Shown: positions 9,031 through 17,967 of the stretch, in pieces
How positions within the stretch are numbered: position 1 is the stretch's first letter
How the letters are laid out: every line of letters begins with the position of its first letter
Source: JAGVSR01 sp031413815
Lineage (GTDB): Bacteria; Pseudomonadota; Alphaproteobacteria; Rhizobiales; Hyphomicrobiaceae
Direction of reading: 5' to 3'
Length of the DNA stretch: 64,000 nt
Assembly (NCBI GenBank): GCA_031413815.1
Contig: JANOFU010000015.1
Span: 47,418-111,417, forward strand
Made by a program: the position numbers and the translations under genes
Notes under the pieces: generated by a model
The model's input: only the letters and a program-made list of their open reading frames with translations
Told to the model about the DNA's origin: nothing
Databases searched by the model: none

Positions 9031-10205
9031 GGCCCGCCTCCCGTGACAGCCGCCAGCAGACGCTCGGTATGGATGGCTGCGCCAACAGCGGGAACGTCTT
9101 CGGTACAGCCGACGGCGCTCATGAGATCATCGTAGCGGCCGCCACCGGCAATCGGGCTCGCATCACCCAACGAAGGGGCCACGATTTCGAACACGAAGCC
9201 CGTGTAGTACTCAAGTGAGCGGCCAAACTCGGCCGAGAACTCCGCGTGCACAACATCGATCCCCAATTCAGACAGCAATTGCAGCCGCCGGTGGTAGACA
9301 TCGAGGGCGGCAGGAATGGCAATACCCTTGTCGCGCATCAGATCGCGCAACCGCGCGCCGGCCGCGCGGGCGGGCGCTTCGATTTCCAAATAGCTCTCGA
9401 TCAACGCCGCGGTTTTGGCCGGCATAGGATCAGCCTTCGCATCGGCCACCATCGACAGCAAATTTTGCGACACTTCGTGGATTGAACGTGCGCCGGTGAT
9501 CTCGATCTTGTGGGCATCGAGAAACGCGACGAGCTGGCGCTCAGACCGCACGGGATCGACCGGATCCAGATCCGCCAGCAGTTCGGCGGGAATATGCTGC
9601 AGGCTTTTGGCGGAGGGCGCGGTCAGGCGCTTGAGTTCGGCGCGGAAGGCGTCGGGCCGCCAGAAGTGATGGTTGAGCCGCTGTCGCCAACGCTCGGGCA
9701 TCTCGGCCGCCGCCATAAGGGCCCGAAACAGCCCGAGATCGCCGATCCGAAGGCGCACGTCTTTCAATCCGGCCGCCCTCAGCGCGTCGATGATCGTCGC
9801 AACAATCTGGGCTTCCGCTTTTTCGCGGTCGCCGGCGCCGAACGATTCAATGCCGGCCTGGCGGAACTCGCGCGGGTGCGCGCCGTCCGATCCGACAGGT
9901 TGAAACCGGAATGCCGGGCCATTGTAGCAGTAGCGGGCCTTGGCGCTGCCAGCCCCGTGGCGCTCCATATGCAGCCGGCACGTCGGCACGGTCAGATCCG
10001 GCCGCAAGCACAGCTCATCGCCATCGGGATCGGTGAACACATAGGTGCGGGCGCGCAGCGTCTCGCCAATCACATCGAGAAACACATCCGCCGGCTGGAT
10101 GATCGCCGGCGACACAGCCTCATAGCCAGCCTTGATGAACACGCTCATCAGCTTCTGGGCCTGGGCTTCCAGTGCTTCGAATTTCTTGGCAGTTTCGGCG
10201 GCCAA
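9027..10205 (-). CDS. hisZ: ATP phosphoribosyltransferase regulatory subunit
   Basis: Histidyl-tRNA-synthetase paralogue of about 392 residues. It keeps the class II core (LCLRPDLTVPTCRLHMERHG, EYYTGFVFEIVAPS, AGGGRYDDLM) but lacks the C-terminal anticodon-binding domain, as expected for HisZ, and partners short HisG. No ATG lies near the N-terminus. The TTG at 10205 is preferred because AGGAACGA precedes it by a good distance; a TTG at 10247 and a GTG at 10226 lack a ribosome site. Gene order hisS-hisZ-hisG is common in Hyphomicrobiales. Confidence 0.92.
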   Translation of the reverse strand: MAAETAKKFEALEAQAQKLMSVFIKAGYEAVSPAIIQPADVFLDVIGETLRARTYVFTDPDGDELCLRPDLTVPTCRLHMERHGAGSAKARYCYNGPAFRFQPVGSDGAHPREFRQAGIESFGAGDREKAEAQIVATIIDALRAAGLKDVRLRIGDLGLFRALMAAAEMPERWRQRLNHHFWRPDAFRAELKRLTAPSAKSLQHIPAELLADLDPVDPVRSERQLVAFLDAHKIEITGARSIHEVSQNLLSMVADAKADPMPAKTAALIESYLEIEAPARAAGARLRDLMRDKGIAIPAALDVYHRRLQLLSELGIDVVHAEFSAEFGRSLEYYTGFVFEIVAPSLGDASPIAGGGRYDDLMSAVGCTEDVPAVGAAIHTERLLAAVTGGGP

Positions 10206-10272
10206 ATCTTCGTTCCTATTGGCCACCGTGACGGCGGCGATATTCAATCGATCGTCGCAATCCGTTCAACAT

Positions 10273-10411
10273 CCCTCTCCCATGGGGAGAGGGCAGGTTC
10301 GCCATGACTTAGCGTTAGCTAAGTCATCCTCGGCGAACCGGGTGAGGGGGTTCGCAGTCTCGAGTTCGAAAGTGTAACCCCTCACCCTAACCCTATCCCG
10401 TCGGGAGAGGG
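10273..10411. repeat. REP-like nested palindromic intergenic element
   Basis: Lies between hisS and hisZ. CCCTCTCCC/GGGAGAGGG arms stand at both ends. The centre holds ATGACTTAGC-GTTA-GCTAAGTCAT (10304-10327) flanked by GGTTCGCC/GGCGAACC, then GGTGAGGGG paired with CCCCTCACC. Such dispersed elements are common in Hyphomicrobiales. In the transcript it would form a long hairpin between the two genes. Confidence 0.75.
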
Positions 10412-10492
10412 AATTCGAGCATTACGAGCGGCACCAAAGGTATTGGGTTACGTCGCGCAAGTGCAGGGCGCGCCTAACCCAACCTACAAGTG

Positions 10493-12076
10493 TTATGCGT
10501 GACGCGCCAAAATCTTGCGAACCTCTTCGACCAAGTGTTTTTCTTTGACCGCCACCTGTGCCGGCCGCGATTCTTTCCATTCCTTGTTGTCTTTGATGGC
10601 AGCGGCGGCTTTCGCGCCTTCGATCAGATCTTTCAGCGTGACTTCACCCTTGGCGCGCTCATCCGAACCCTGGATGACCACCACAGGTGAGCCGCGCTTG
10701 TCGGCGTATTTCATCTGCGCCTTCATGCCGGACGAGCCGAGATACATTTCCGCGCGGATGCCGGCAGATCGCAGCGATTGCGTGAGCTTTTGGTATTGCG
10801 CAAGTTCGGCTTTGTCCATGACGAGGACGACGACCGGTCCGTGTGTCGCCGTGGTTTCTGTGCGGCCGAGAACCGCAAGCGCCGCTTGCAAGCGTGACAC
10901 GCCGATCGAGAACCCAGTCGCCGGAACCTTTTGGCCGGTGAAGCGCGCGACAAGATCATCGTAGCGTCCGCCGCCGCCGACTGAACCAAAGCGCACGGGT
11001 TGGCCGTCGTCGCCTGTAACCGGGAACGTCAGCTCGGCTTCGAACACGGGGCCGGTGTAGTATTCGAGACCACGGACAATTGATGGATCCGGGCGAATCG
11101 CCTCTGGCTTCTCGTCATTAGCAAACTTCACATAGCCTTGACTGCAGCACAGCCTATGAATCAAAATCAATTCATCAATGCCTGATTTGATCAAGTCGTT
11201 CTGCCCAAGAAATGAGAGCCCCTTCCTAACTTCGTTGTATTGCTGTTCCGCGAGCTCAGGCGCAGCCTCCACGAACCGCGCCGCATCTGGGAAATACACT
11301 TGAGCTATGCGCCCGGCAAACTCAAGATACCGCTTCAAATCGTAAATCTGCGTAGTATTCAGGCCTGCCCCAGGCGTAACGTCTCCACTTATGTCCTTAC
11401 GACCGTCTCCTAATAGCTTGACAACTTCTTCCCACGTAAACTTATCAAGCTTGTCGATAGCGCGCAGAACCGTGAGCCTCTTATTGCTATTCTGATCGCC
11501 ATCAAGACCTATCGATACAAGAACGCCATCAATAATTTTGCGATTGTTGACCTTGATCACATAGTCGCCACGCGCAATTCCCAGCGCCTCCAGCGTATCC
11601 GCCGCCAGCATGCACATCTCGGCGTCGGCTGCGACACTCTCAGACCCCACAGTGTCGGCGTCAAACTGCGTGAACTGCCGGAAGCGGCCCGGCCCTGGCT
11701 TTTCGTTGCGATAGACGGAACCCGTCGCGTAGCGCCGGAACGGTTTGGGCAGCTTGTCGAAATTCTGCGCCACGTAGCGCGCGAGCGGCGCCGTCAAATC
11801 GTAGCGCAAGCTCATCCACTGCTCGTCGTCATCTTGAACCGAAAACACGCCCGCGTTGGGCCGCTCCTGATCGGGCAGGAACTTACCCAGCGCATCGGTG
11901 TATTCAAATGTGGGCGTCTCGAGCGGCTCGAAGCCATAACGCTCATAGACCGAGCGGATCTTCGCCAGCATATCCAGCTGCTGGCGGATCTCGGCGGCTT
12001 CGATATCGCGAAAGCCCTTAGGGAGCCGCGGCTCCGGGCGGGCAGGCGCGCCTGCGTCTGTGTCGGATTTGGCCAT
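10493..12076 (-). CDS. hisS: Histidyl-tRNA synthetase
   Basis: Protein of 527 residues, class II synthetase. The N-terminus has LPKGFRDI, motif 2 is YRNEKPGPGRFRQFTQFDAD, the histidine-specific loop is GLEYYTGPVFE, motif 3 is FGSVGGGGRYDDLV, and a C-terminal anticodon-binding domain starts near residue 430 (VVVLVMDKAEL). It is longer than E. coli HisS because of an insertion before the histidine-specific loop, a form common in alphaproteobacteria. The ATG at 12076 is chosen over an upstream TTG. It charges tRNA-His and heads the hisS-hisZ-hisG cluster. Confidence 0.95.
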   Translation of the reverse strand: MAKSDTDAGAPARPEPRLPKGFRDIEAAEIRQQLDMLAKIRSVYERYGFEPLETPTFEYTDALGKFLPDQERPNAGVFSVQDDDEQWMSLRYDLTAPLARYVAQNFDKLPKPFRRYATGSVYRNEKPGPGRFRQFTQFDADTVGSESVAADAEMCMLAADTLEALGIARGDYVIKVNNRKIIDGVLVSIGLDGDQNSNKRLTVLRAIDKLDKFTWEEVVKLLGDGRKDISGDVTPGAGLNTTQIYDLKRYLEFAGRIAQVYFPDAARFVEAAPELAEQQYNEVRKGLSFLGQNDLIKSGIDELILIHRLCCSQGYVKFANDEKPEAIRPDPSIVRGLEYYTGPVFEAELTFPVTGDDGQPVRFGSVGGGGRYDDLVARFTGQKVPATGFSIGVSRLQAALAVLGRTETTATHGPVVVLVMDKAELAQYQKLTQSLRSAGIRAEMYLGSSGMKAQMKYADKRGSPVVVIQGSDERAKGEVTLKDLIEGAKAAAAIKDNKEWKESRPAQVAVKEKHLVEEVRKILARHA

Positions 12077-12175
12077 GAAAACTTGCAAGTTGCATTAGCG
12101 CGCGGCTTTGGTGCCGCTGGTGTTGCGCCTTATAGCCGAACCGCCGGGAGCCGCAAACAAAGTTGGGGCCGGGCT

Positions 12176-12208
12176 GGTGTCAGACACCTCTTAGCGGTGT
12201 CTGACACC
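12176..12208. repeat. GGTGTCNGACACC double palindrome, copy 1
   Basis: GGTGTCAGACACC (12176-12188) and GGTGTCTGACACC (12196-12208) are separated by 7 bp, and the whole is an inverted repeat. It lies between hisS and the GNAT gene. Copies recur at 23331, 32438, 33071 and 34762, with a GGGGTCAGGCACC variant at 32561. Confidence 0.85.
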
Positions 12209-12209
12209 G

Positions 12210-13406
12210 CTAACTCCGCGGCTGCAATCGCTTGGCCAGCGCCATCAACCGCGGGCTTTGGCGCACGCGGGCCTTAGCGCAGGATGCGACGACAGCGGGC
12301 GTCGCCGCCCACGTCAGCGGCAGCTCCAAATCCCACAGCGGTGCGGCGTCCGTGCCGAAGCCATGCTTAAATGCGTAGTCGCCGATGCCCATGTCGAACG
12401 TCCGGATGCCCTGGGTTGTGAGCGCCCGCATGGTTTCCAGCACGATCAACCGGCCGGGTGACAAGCGCTTCCAGTCTTCGCCCGCCGTCGATATCCGCAA
12501 CAGCGTGAACGACGTGCCATGCGTGATGCCGAGCAGTGCGGCACAGATGTCTGACCCGGCGCGCAGAGTAAAGATCGATGCAAAGCCGTTGCTGAGCCCG
12601 TCGCGCAGAATGCTTTCGTAGAAGCGGGCATACTCGGGATGATCGAGCACATAGCCGCCACCCGCCTCACGCCGCCGTGACGCCTGCTGCTCTTGCAGCA
12701 CCGCGTACGCTTTTGCGATGTCGTCATCCGTCTCAGCCCGGCGAAACTCCGGCGGGCCGCGCTCGGCCAGCAGCCGGAAACAGCGCTCGGCTTCCTTGCG
12801 ATACTTTTTGCCGCGGGCGCGCAACAGCGCTTCAACCGTGTCTTCGACAACAAGGCTGTTGGCGCGATGACGGGCCGGCGCAACGCGCTTGTGCCGCGCT
12901 AAGGGATTGGCCCGGCCATCAAGGGTCGTTGGCATATTCTGCAACTGAAGCAGATCCGCGCCGCCAAGCCGCGGCACCATAGTGCGCCACGCCTGCTCGA
13001 TCGCGGCCGGCTCCAACGGCGACTTCGGCCCGAGGATTGGACCGCCATAGTCGGACACTCCCAGCAGCGGAAATGAAAGAACCCGCAAGCGGCCCCGGCG
13101 CGTCTCAACCAGCGGCAGAAGATACGCCAGTGCACCAGTTGCGGCATCGTGAACCGCAATGCCAACCGGCTTAGCTCCGAGATCCTGCGCCAGCGTTTCG
13201 TAGAGGGATTGCAGCCAGCCGCGCGATTGGAACGCGCCAGACGCAGTCAACGGTCCCGCCGCGTCCATCGCGGCCAGCACCGCATCCGCTCCGTCGTAGC
13301 GCTCTGCGCGATAGGAGACGATCGCTGATGACGGCATCACGCGGTCCGGTTCAATCGTCGATATCGTGCCTGAAGGCACCGCAATTACAGTCCCCACAGC
13401 TGTCAT
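12210..13406 (-). CDS. GNAT-fold acetyltransferase (BioF2/CelD-like, FemAB-related)
   Basis: Protein of 398 residues resembling the Acetyltransf_6 (BioF2-like) family, a doubled GNAT fold. The N-terminal half has FQSRGWLQSLYETLA. The C-terminal half has KYRKEAERCFRLL, YARFYESILRDGLSNG, LRISTAGEDWKRLSPGRLIV and DMGIGDYAFKHGFG, the last two typical of CelD-like proteins of polysaccharide or cell-envelope loci. Substrate unknown. The start ATG overlaps the stop of the upstream cupin/JmjC-like gene by 4 nt, so they are cotranslated and probably act together. The stop lies 2 bp from repeat copy 1. Confidence 0.7.
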   Translation of the reverse strand: MTAVGTVIAVPSGTISTIEPDRVMPSSAIVSYRAERYDGADAVLAAMDAAGPLTASGAFQSRGWLQSLYETLAQDLGAKPVGIAVHDAATGALAYLLPLVETRRGRLRVLSFPLLGVSDYGGPILGPKSPLEPAAIEQAWRTMVPRLGGADLLQLQNMPTTLDGRANPLARHKRVAPARHRANSLVVEDTVEALLRARGKKYRKEAERCFRLLAERGPPEFRRAETDDDIAKAYAVLQEQQASRRREAGGGYVLDHPEYARFYESILRDGLSNGFASIFTLRAGSDICAALLGITHGTSFTLLRISTAGEDWKRLSPGRLIVLETMRALTTQGIRTFDMGIGDYAFKHGFGTDAAPLWDLELPLTWAATPAVVASCAKARVRQSPRLMALAKRLQPRS

Positions 13407-14353
13407 TCGGCCGCTTCTGCAATATCGACGACGCGGCCGATGTGCGATGTGTCGAGCCGGAATTCAATCGGGCGGCGCGACTTGCGCTCTTTCTTCAACA
13501 GCCCCGCACGCTTGACGCCAGCCTGCATCGCGGCCTTGGCCCAGAACCCTGGTCCATGAGTCGCCAAGCTCTTGGGCGCGACGCCGAACTTGTGGCGCAG
13601 GATGCCGTTGGCGACGTTGATCATCTGGCGGCGGCGGATCTCTTCCGTCCAATACTCCATCGTCATCGACACGTTGAGGCAGTCGAGGTTCTCAACCCGG
13701 TGTGGCGCGTTGAGCGGCCAATGCAGCATTTCGCCGCCGCCGATTTCAAATACCTCGGCATCTTTGTCGTAGGACGGGTCATAGCGCATATCGACTTCGA
13801 CTTCGAACAGAGCGATGTTTTCGAGTTGCTCAGCCGTCAGGAACGGCGGCGTGTTGGGATAAACATAGACGCGCTTGCGGCCGTGGATCTGCCACAGCGA
13901 TTGGCCCGGCAGATCGCAATGGTAGTAGACCTGCGCATTGGGCGAGGAAATCAGAATGCCCGATGTCTGACCAAACGTATCGTACTCAGGAACCCGCTGG
14001 CCGATCTCATCGAAGATCTCAGCCAGAAGATCGCCATAGGGTTTGGACACGCGGGCCACGTTGCGCAGATTGAGCCACATGCGGCCCTGTTGAATGGCTT
14101 CGATCACCTGACGTCCCGGCAGCCCACCGATGTCGCCTTCGCGCCACAGACGGCGGGGTGAACCTTGCGCACCCATTTCTACGAGCGCGTAATGCTCGCG
14201 CGGATAGCCGTCGATCAGGTCAGCCAGCGCCTCAAACGAAAACAGCGGGTGCTTGTGCAGCCGGTGCCGCAAGCAGATCGGCGCACTGGTCCAGTTGGCC
14301 GTGTGCTCCGGCGTCCAATTGGTAAAAATCGGCTGGGAATTGGTCTGGGTCAT
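13403..14353 (-). CDS. Cupin-like / JmjC-domain protein
   Basis: Protein of 316 residues. The segment VYYHCDLPGQSLWQIHGRKR (about 172-191) followed by GEMLHWPLNAPHRVEN gives a His-x-Asp and a distal His, the iron ligands of the JmjC/cupin_8 double-stranded beta helix, so a 2-oxoglutarate-dependent oxygenase fold is likely. In other bacteria such proteins hydroxylate proteins or small molecules; the substrate here is unknown. It is the first gene of a two-gene operon with the GNAT protein (ATGA overlap at 13403-13406). Confidence 0.65.
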   Translation of the reverse strand: MTQTNSQPIFTNWTPEHTANWTSAPICLRHRLHKHPLFSFEALADLIDGYPREHYALVEMGAQGSPRRLWREGDIGGLPGRQVIEAIQQGRMWLNLRNVARVSKPYGDLLAEIFDEIGQRVPEYDTFGQTSGILISSPNAQVYYHCDLPGQSLWQIHGRKRVYVYPNTPPFLTAEQLENIALFEVEVDMRYDPSYDKDAEVFEIGGGEMLHWPLNAPHRVENLDCLNVSMTMEYWTEEIRRRQMINVANGILRHKFGVAPKSLATHGPGFWAKAAMQAGVKRAGLLKKERKSRRPIEFRLDTSHIGRVVDIAEAAE

Positions 14354-14638
14354 GGGGCAGTCGTCCTACGCAAGACAGGTCTCGAGCGGCACAATAAGCA
14401 AAGGCCGAGCCAGCACCGCCAGATCTTAATCCAGCGGCCAATCCGGGTCCACCAAAGGACTGGCACACCCTTAGCGCTGCCAAGCCACAAACATAATGCG
14501 GTTCTTGCGCCAGATGAGCGTGCCCCGGCGGACACGCGATGCACCAGAAGCACACAGACCCACTTGCGCTCACTCGTGCGTTGGGTTCGAATCCGTTTAA
14601 GTTTCAATACCTTCCCATTGTGATTGCGGAACCACCCA

Positions 14639-15172
14639 ATGATTGCGCTACGCACTGTGCGAACCCATGCCAAGCTCGCCCTGATCGCTGCGGTCCTATC
14701 CATCGCCGCGGCATCGGCTGGCCCGGACCCCGGCATCGCCAACGCTCATGCACCTCTCGAAAACCTGGCCGGCCGGTGGACGGGCGACGGACGGCTCGGC
14801 TTCAAGGACGGTAAGGCGGAAACTGTCAGTTGCCGCGCCACTTATTTCGTGGATTCGGGCACCGCAGAGTTGAAACAGAACATCCGTTGCGCCTCGGCCA
14901 GCGGCAAAATCGAAGTCAAAAGCAGTGTCACCGAAAAGAACGGCGCGCTGACCGGCACTTGGACCGAGCTCATTTACAGTATGACCGGCGAATTGACTGG
15001 CCAGGTGACGCCGCGCGGATTGCGCGTCGCCGTCAAAGGACCAGACCTGGACGCCAATATGGACATCATCGTCAAAGATACCAAGCAGATCATCGAAATC
15101 CAGTTCCACAACACGACGCTCGTCGGCCTCACTTTAATCCTCACAAAGTCCGCCGAACCGGCGGGGAGTTAA
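14639..15172 (+). CDS. Exported protein of unknown function
   Basis: Protein of 177 residues. A hydrophobic signal sequence (LALIAAVLSIAAASA) precedes a soluble beta-rich domain starting LENLAGRWTGDGRLGFKDGK, which recalls small lipocalin-like or DUF-type periplasmic proteins. Two Cys residues (SCRATY and IRCASA) may form a disulfide. The ATG at 14639 gives a proper signal peptide; the in-frame TTG at 14624 is less likely. It is divergent from the cupin-like gene. No function assigned. Confidence 0.7.
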   Translation: MIALRTVRTHAKLALIAAVLSIAAASAGPDPGIANAHAPLENLAGRWTGDGRLGFKDGKAETVSCRATYFVDSGTAELKQNIRCASASGKIEVKSSVTEKNGALTGTWTELIYSMTGELTGQVTPRGLRVAVKGPDLDANMDIIVKDTKQIIEIQFHNTTLVGLTLILTKSAEPAGS

Positions 15173-15299
15173 AGGCTGGCCCAGCGGCAGGTACGTCGCG
15201 AGCTGTTTGGCGAATGAGTGATGATCAGACGTGCCTGACCCCTTTCGACACACTCACTGCTCCCGCACTCCGCGATCTTGCGATCCGGAGAGAGACGGC

Positions 15300-15500
15300 T
15301 GAGGGGTGCGGGGCGGCCGGGGCCGCTCGGGTAGTCCTGGTGTATTGGGTAGCGACGCGAGCCGCCCCGCGACAGGATTTTGGGCCTAAGACCGACCGTT
15401 ACGCGGTTTCCCCGCTTCCCGGACTTGCACCGGGTGGACGGCCTGAGCCTTCCGCCAGCGCGCGTGCGTAACGCATGCAAACGGAACCTGCCTCCCGGTC
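15300..15500 (-). ncRNA. Candidate structured RNA with cobalamin-riboswitch-like elements
   Basis: The 530-bp gap 15173-15702 holds a GC-rich block with a perfect 10-bp stem (15308-15317 with 15361-15370). Read on the minus strand it has, in order, AGGTTCCG, CGGAAGG, the hairpin CCCGG-TGCAAGT-CCGGG (15418-15434), CGTAACGG and CAGGACTACCC (15329-15340). These echo the GGTTCC, GGAA, GGTGCAAATCC and CAGGATACC blocks of B12 riboswitches. No minus-strand gene follows within 900 bp, so it would be an orphan, a remnant or another RNA. The rest of the gap shows no coding signal. Confidence 0.3.
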
Positions 15501-15702
15501 CACACCGTTGAGACGCCTCTTAAGCAGCGCCCCCTCACGGACCGGGATAGCGCGGAGTATGGGTGCGGTTTGAAGCGCGGGGATAAGTAGGTGCAGACGA
15601 GTTCTGAGCGAATTTTGTAAGCTGGTTAATCGATCAATCGTCTTCGGCCATGCTAAGCTCGCGTGCGGCTATCGCCCATCAGAAGCCTCAAGGTCACGCG
15701 CA

Positions 15703-15882
15703 ATGTCCGCCAACAACGACACCACCAATCCGCTGACCCCGAAGGAGCGCCGCAAGCAGCGCCTGGCGCTGGAATTGCGATCGAACCTGCGCCGCCGCAA
15801 ATGCAAAACGCTGGCGGACAACCCCTCCGAACCTGCGGACGAGCCCACCGCTGCCCCCGAAACTCATGATAAACGGGCATAA
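15703..15882 (+). CDS. Small basic protein upstream of murA
   Basis: A 59-residue frame from ATG 15703 to TAA 15882. It has a highly basic centre (PKERRKQRLALELRSNLRRR) and an acidic, proline-rich tail. Short basic proteins in this position before murA occur in alphaproteobacteria; function unknown. Spacing to murA is 123 bp on the same strand, so cotranscription is plausible. Confidence 0.65.
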   Translation: MSANNDTTNPLTPKERRKQRLALELRSNLRRRKCKTLADNPSEPADEPTAAPETHDKRA

Positions 15883-16005
15883 TCCGAAGTTTCGGCCGCG
15901 ATGGTAGCGCGAGCCCTTGCCCGGCAGGCGGCACACCGCTTAAGCATCCCGTCGAGCCACCTTCCCAAAGACCCCAATTCAAATCGACCAAAGGCAGCGC
16001 ACTCC

Positions 16006-17295
16006 ATGGACCGCATCAAAATCACCGGCGGCGGACGCCTCAACGGCACCATCCCGATTTCGGGCGCCAAGAACGCCGCCCTACCCCTCATGATCGCGAG
16101 CCTGCTGACGCCTGACCGCCTGACGCTCAAAAACGTCCCCAATCTCGCCGACGTCAACCTGCTCGCCCGCATCCTGCGCAATCACGGCGTCGATCTCGCG
16201 GTCGACGGCAAGCGCACCAGCCCCAACATGCAGGGCGAAACGTTCCATCTCACCGCCCGCGATATCGTCGACACGACGGCGCCGTATGAAATGGTGTCGC
16301 GGATGCGCGCCAGCTTCTGGGTGCTGGGACCCATCCTCGCGCGCATGCGTCACGCCAAAGTCTCGCTGCCCGGCGGGTGCGCGATTGGCACACGCCCCGT
16401 CGACCTCCACTTGCAAGGTCTGAAAGCCCTCGGCGCCGAAATCGACATCGACGGCGGCTACGTCCTCGCCAAAGCGCCCAAGGGTCTGCACGGCGCGCAC
16501 ATTATTTTCCCGAAGGTGTCGGTTGGCGCCACGCACCAGGTGCTGCTGGCCGCCGCACTCGCAAAAGGCGAAACGCTGATCGAGAACGCGGCGCGCGAAC
16601 CCGAAGTCGGCGACGTGGCGGATTGCTTGGTGAAAATGGGCGTTCGCATCGAGGGCATCGGCACATCGACGCTGCGCATTCAGGGCCGCGACCGCCTTGA
16701 CGGCGCGATCCACACCGTGTTGCCTGACCGCATTGAAACCGGCACCTTCGCCATGGTGGTGGCGGCGACCGGCGGCGATGTCGTGCTGGAAGACACGCGC
16801 TATGACCTCTTATCCAATGCGCTCGATGCGCTGGCGCAGACCGGCACCACCGTCACGCCGACCGCGACCGGCATCCGCGTCGCCCGCAACGGCACAGAGA
16901 TCGAGCCGGTCACCATCGAAACGCAGCCGTTCCCCGGTTTTCCGACCGATCTGCAAGCGCAGCTGATGGCGCTGATGACGCGCGCCCACGGCTCCAGCGT
17001 CATTCGCGAAACGATTTTCGAAAACCGCTTTATGCATGTGCAGGAATTGGCGCGGCTCGGCGCCGATATTCAACTGCATGGCGACACCGCGACCATCAAA
17101 GGCGTGAAGCATCTGCGCGGCGCGCCCGTGATGGCAACCGACCTGCGCGCGTCGGCGTCCCTCGTCATCGCCGGCCTGATGGCCGAAGGCGAAACGATGA
17201 TCAATCGCGTCTACCACCTCGACCGCGGCTTCGAACGCCTCGAAGAAAAGCTGTCGCGCTGCGGCGCCCAGATCGAGCGCATCAGCGCGGGGTGA
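16006..17295 (+). CDS. murA: UDP-N-acetylglucosamine 1-carboxyvinyltransferase
   Basis: Protein of 429 residues, slightly longer than the 419 of E. coli. The N-terminus is MDRIKITGGGRLNGTIPISG. The catalytic loop PGGCAIGTRPVDLHLQGL carries the active-site Cys, the target of fosfomycin. KNAALPLMIASLL and DLRASASLVIAGL are conserved substrate-binding segments. It transfers enolpyruvate from PEP to UDP-GlcNAc, the first committed step of peptidoglycan synthesis in the cytoplasm. The ATG at 16006 matches the family N-terminus; the frame upstream to 15901 is not used. Confidence 0.96.
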   Translation: MDRIKITGGGRLNGTIPISGAKNAALPLMIASLLTPDRLTLKNVPNLADVNLLARILRNHGVDLAVDGKRTSPNMQGETFHLTARDIVDTTAPYEMVSRMRASFWVLGPILARMRHAKVSLPGGCAIGTRPVDLHLQGLKALGAEIDIDGGYVLAKAPKGLHGAHIIFPKVSVGATHQVLLAAALAKGETLIENAAREPEVGDVADCLVKMGVRIEGIGTSTLRIQGRDRLDGAIHTVLPDRIETGTFAMVVAATGGDVVLEDTRYDLLSNALDALAQTGTTVTPTATGIRVARNGTEIEPVTIETQPFPGFPTDLQAQLMALMTRAHGSSVIRETIFENRFMHVQELARLGADIQLHGDTATIKGVKHLRGAPVMATDLRASASLVIAGLMAEGETMINRVYHLDRGFERLEEKLSRCGAQIERISAG

Positions 17296-17324
17296 AGGTG
17301 CGGCCGGCTGCACCCTCACCACAA

Positions 17325-17481
17325 CGTCGTCCCGGCCTCTGGGCCGGGACCCAGTCAGGCCGATGGTTGGGTGCGATGTGTGAGCGAGCAAAGTGCTTTT
17401 TCCATTTCTGATTGACGCTTGTCTGGGTCCCGGCCTGTGCTCGCGCCGCTCGCATCGCTGTCGCGACGCCGGGATGACGAG
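17325..17481. repeat. REP-like inverted repeat with GTCGTCCCGGC / GCCGGGATGACGA ends
   Basis: Downstream of murA. The outer arms are CGTCGTCCCGGCC and GCCGGGATGACGA; the inner arms GGGCCGGGACCCA and TGGGTCCCGGCCT pair with each other. This is a typical dispersed element of Hyphomicrobiales intergenic regions. It could also form a strong hairpin at the murA 3' end. Confidence 0.7.
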
Positions 17482-17536
17482 CAATTGTGAGGGCAGAGCG
17501 GAGGCGACGCGGCCATGACGGGAAAGAGGGGGTGTG

Positions 17537-17620
17537 GGGTTCAGGGTGCCGGGTGCGGTGTCATGCAGCGAAGGCCCTCGTCGGGCGTATCACTCTCCCC
17601 ACACCCGGCACCCTGAACCC
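17537..17620. repeat. 19-bp perfect inverted repeat
   Basis: GGGTTCAGGGTGCCGGGTG (17537-17555) and CACCCGGCACCCTGAACCC (17602-17620) enclose a 46-nt loop. It lies in the 366-bp gene-free stretch after murA, next to the IS3 remnant. It is a separate sequence from the REP-like element just upstream. Confidence 0.7.
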
Positions 17621-17661
17621 ATATTGCATTGTGAGCTGCCCTTGGTTCCGTGGACAGGGAC

Positions 17662-17802
17662 TTAAGCTAATCGAGTCCTGTCTTCGTAGGCAACCGGGCT
17701 GATGTATCCCAGTGTTGAATGCCGACTTCGGGGATTGTAGGACCTTTCGATATAGTCGAATACGTCGGCCCTGGCCTGATCGCGGGCCTGTTGTGGGTGT
17801 TG
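17662..17802 (-). pseudogene. IS3-family transposase, C-terminal remnant
   Basis: The last 46 codons read ARADVFDYIERSYNPRSRHS followed by TLGYISPVAYE, the signature C-terminal end of IS3-group OrfB integrase-core transposases. The frame upstream of about 17802 no longer resembles a transposase, and the DDE core and OrfA are missing. This is a decayed insertion, in a stretch rich in palindromic repeats. Confidence 0.8.
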
Positions 17803-17967
17803 CCGGCAAGGTGGCTTAACAAACTGATCTAAAAAATCGTAGGTCCGACTGAGCGTGGACGCGGAACGCGTCACAGCGATGTCCAACACAGTGCCCGCGG
17901 TTTGCCGGACTTCGCTATGGTGCCCAACGATACCCTCGTTCACTCCGGCCTACGGCTTTCTCAGTCG

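Noticed and set aside
15169..15480. 103-codon minus-strand frame
   Set aside because: It lies over the structured-RNA candidate; the translated sequence has no domain and no ribosome site.
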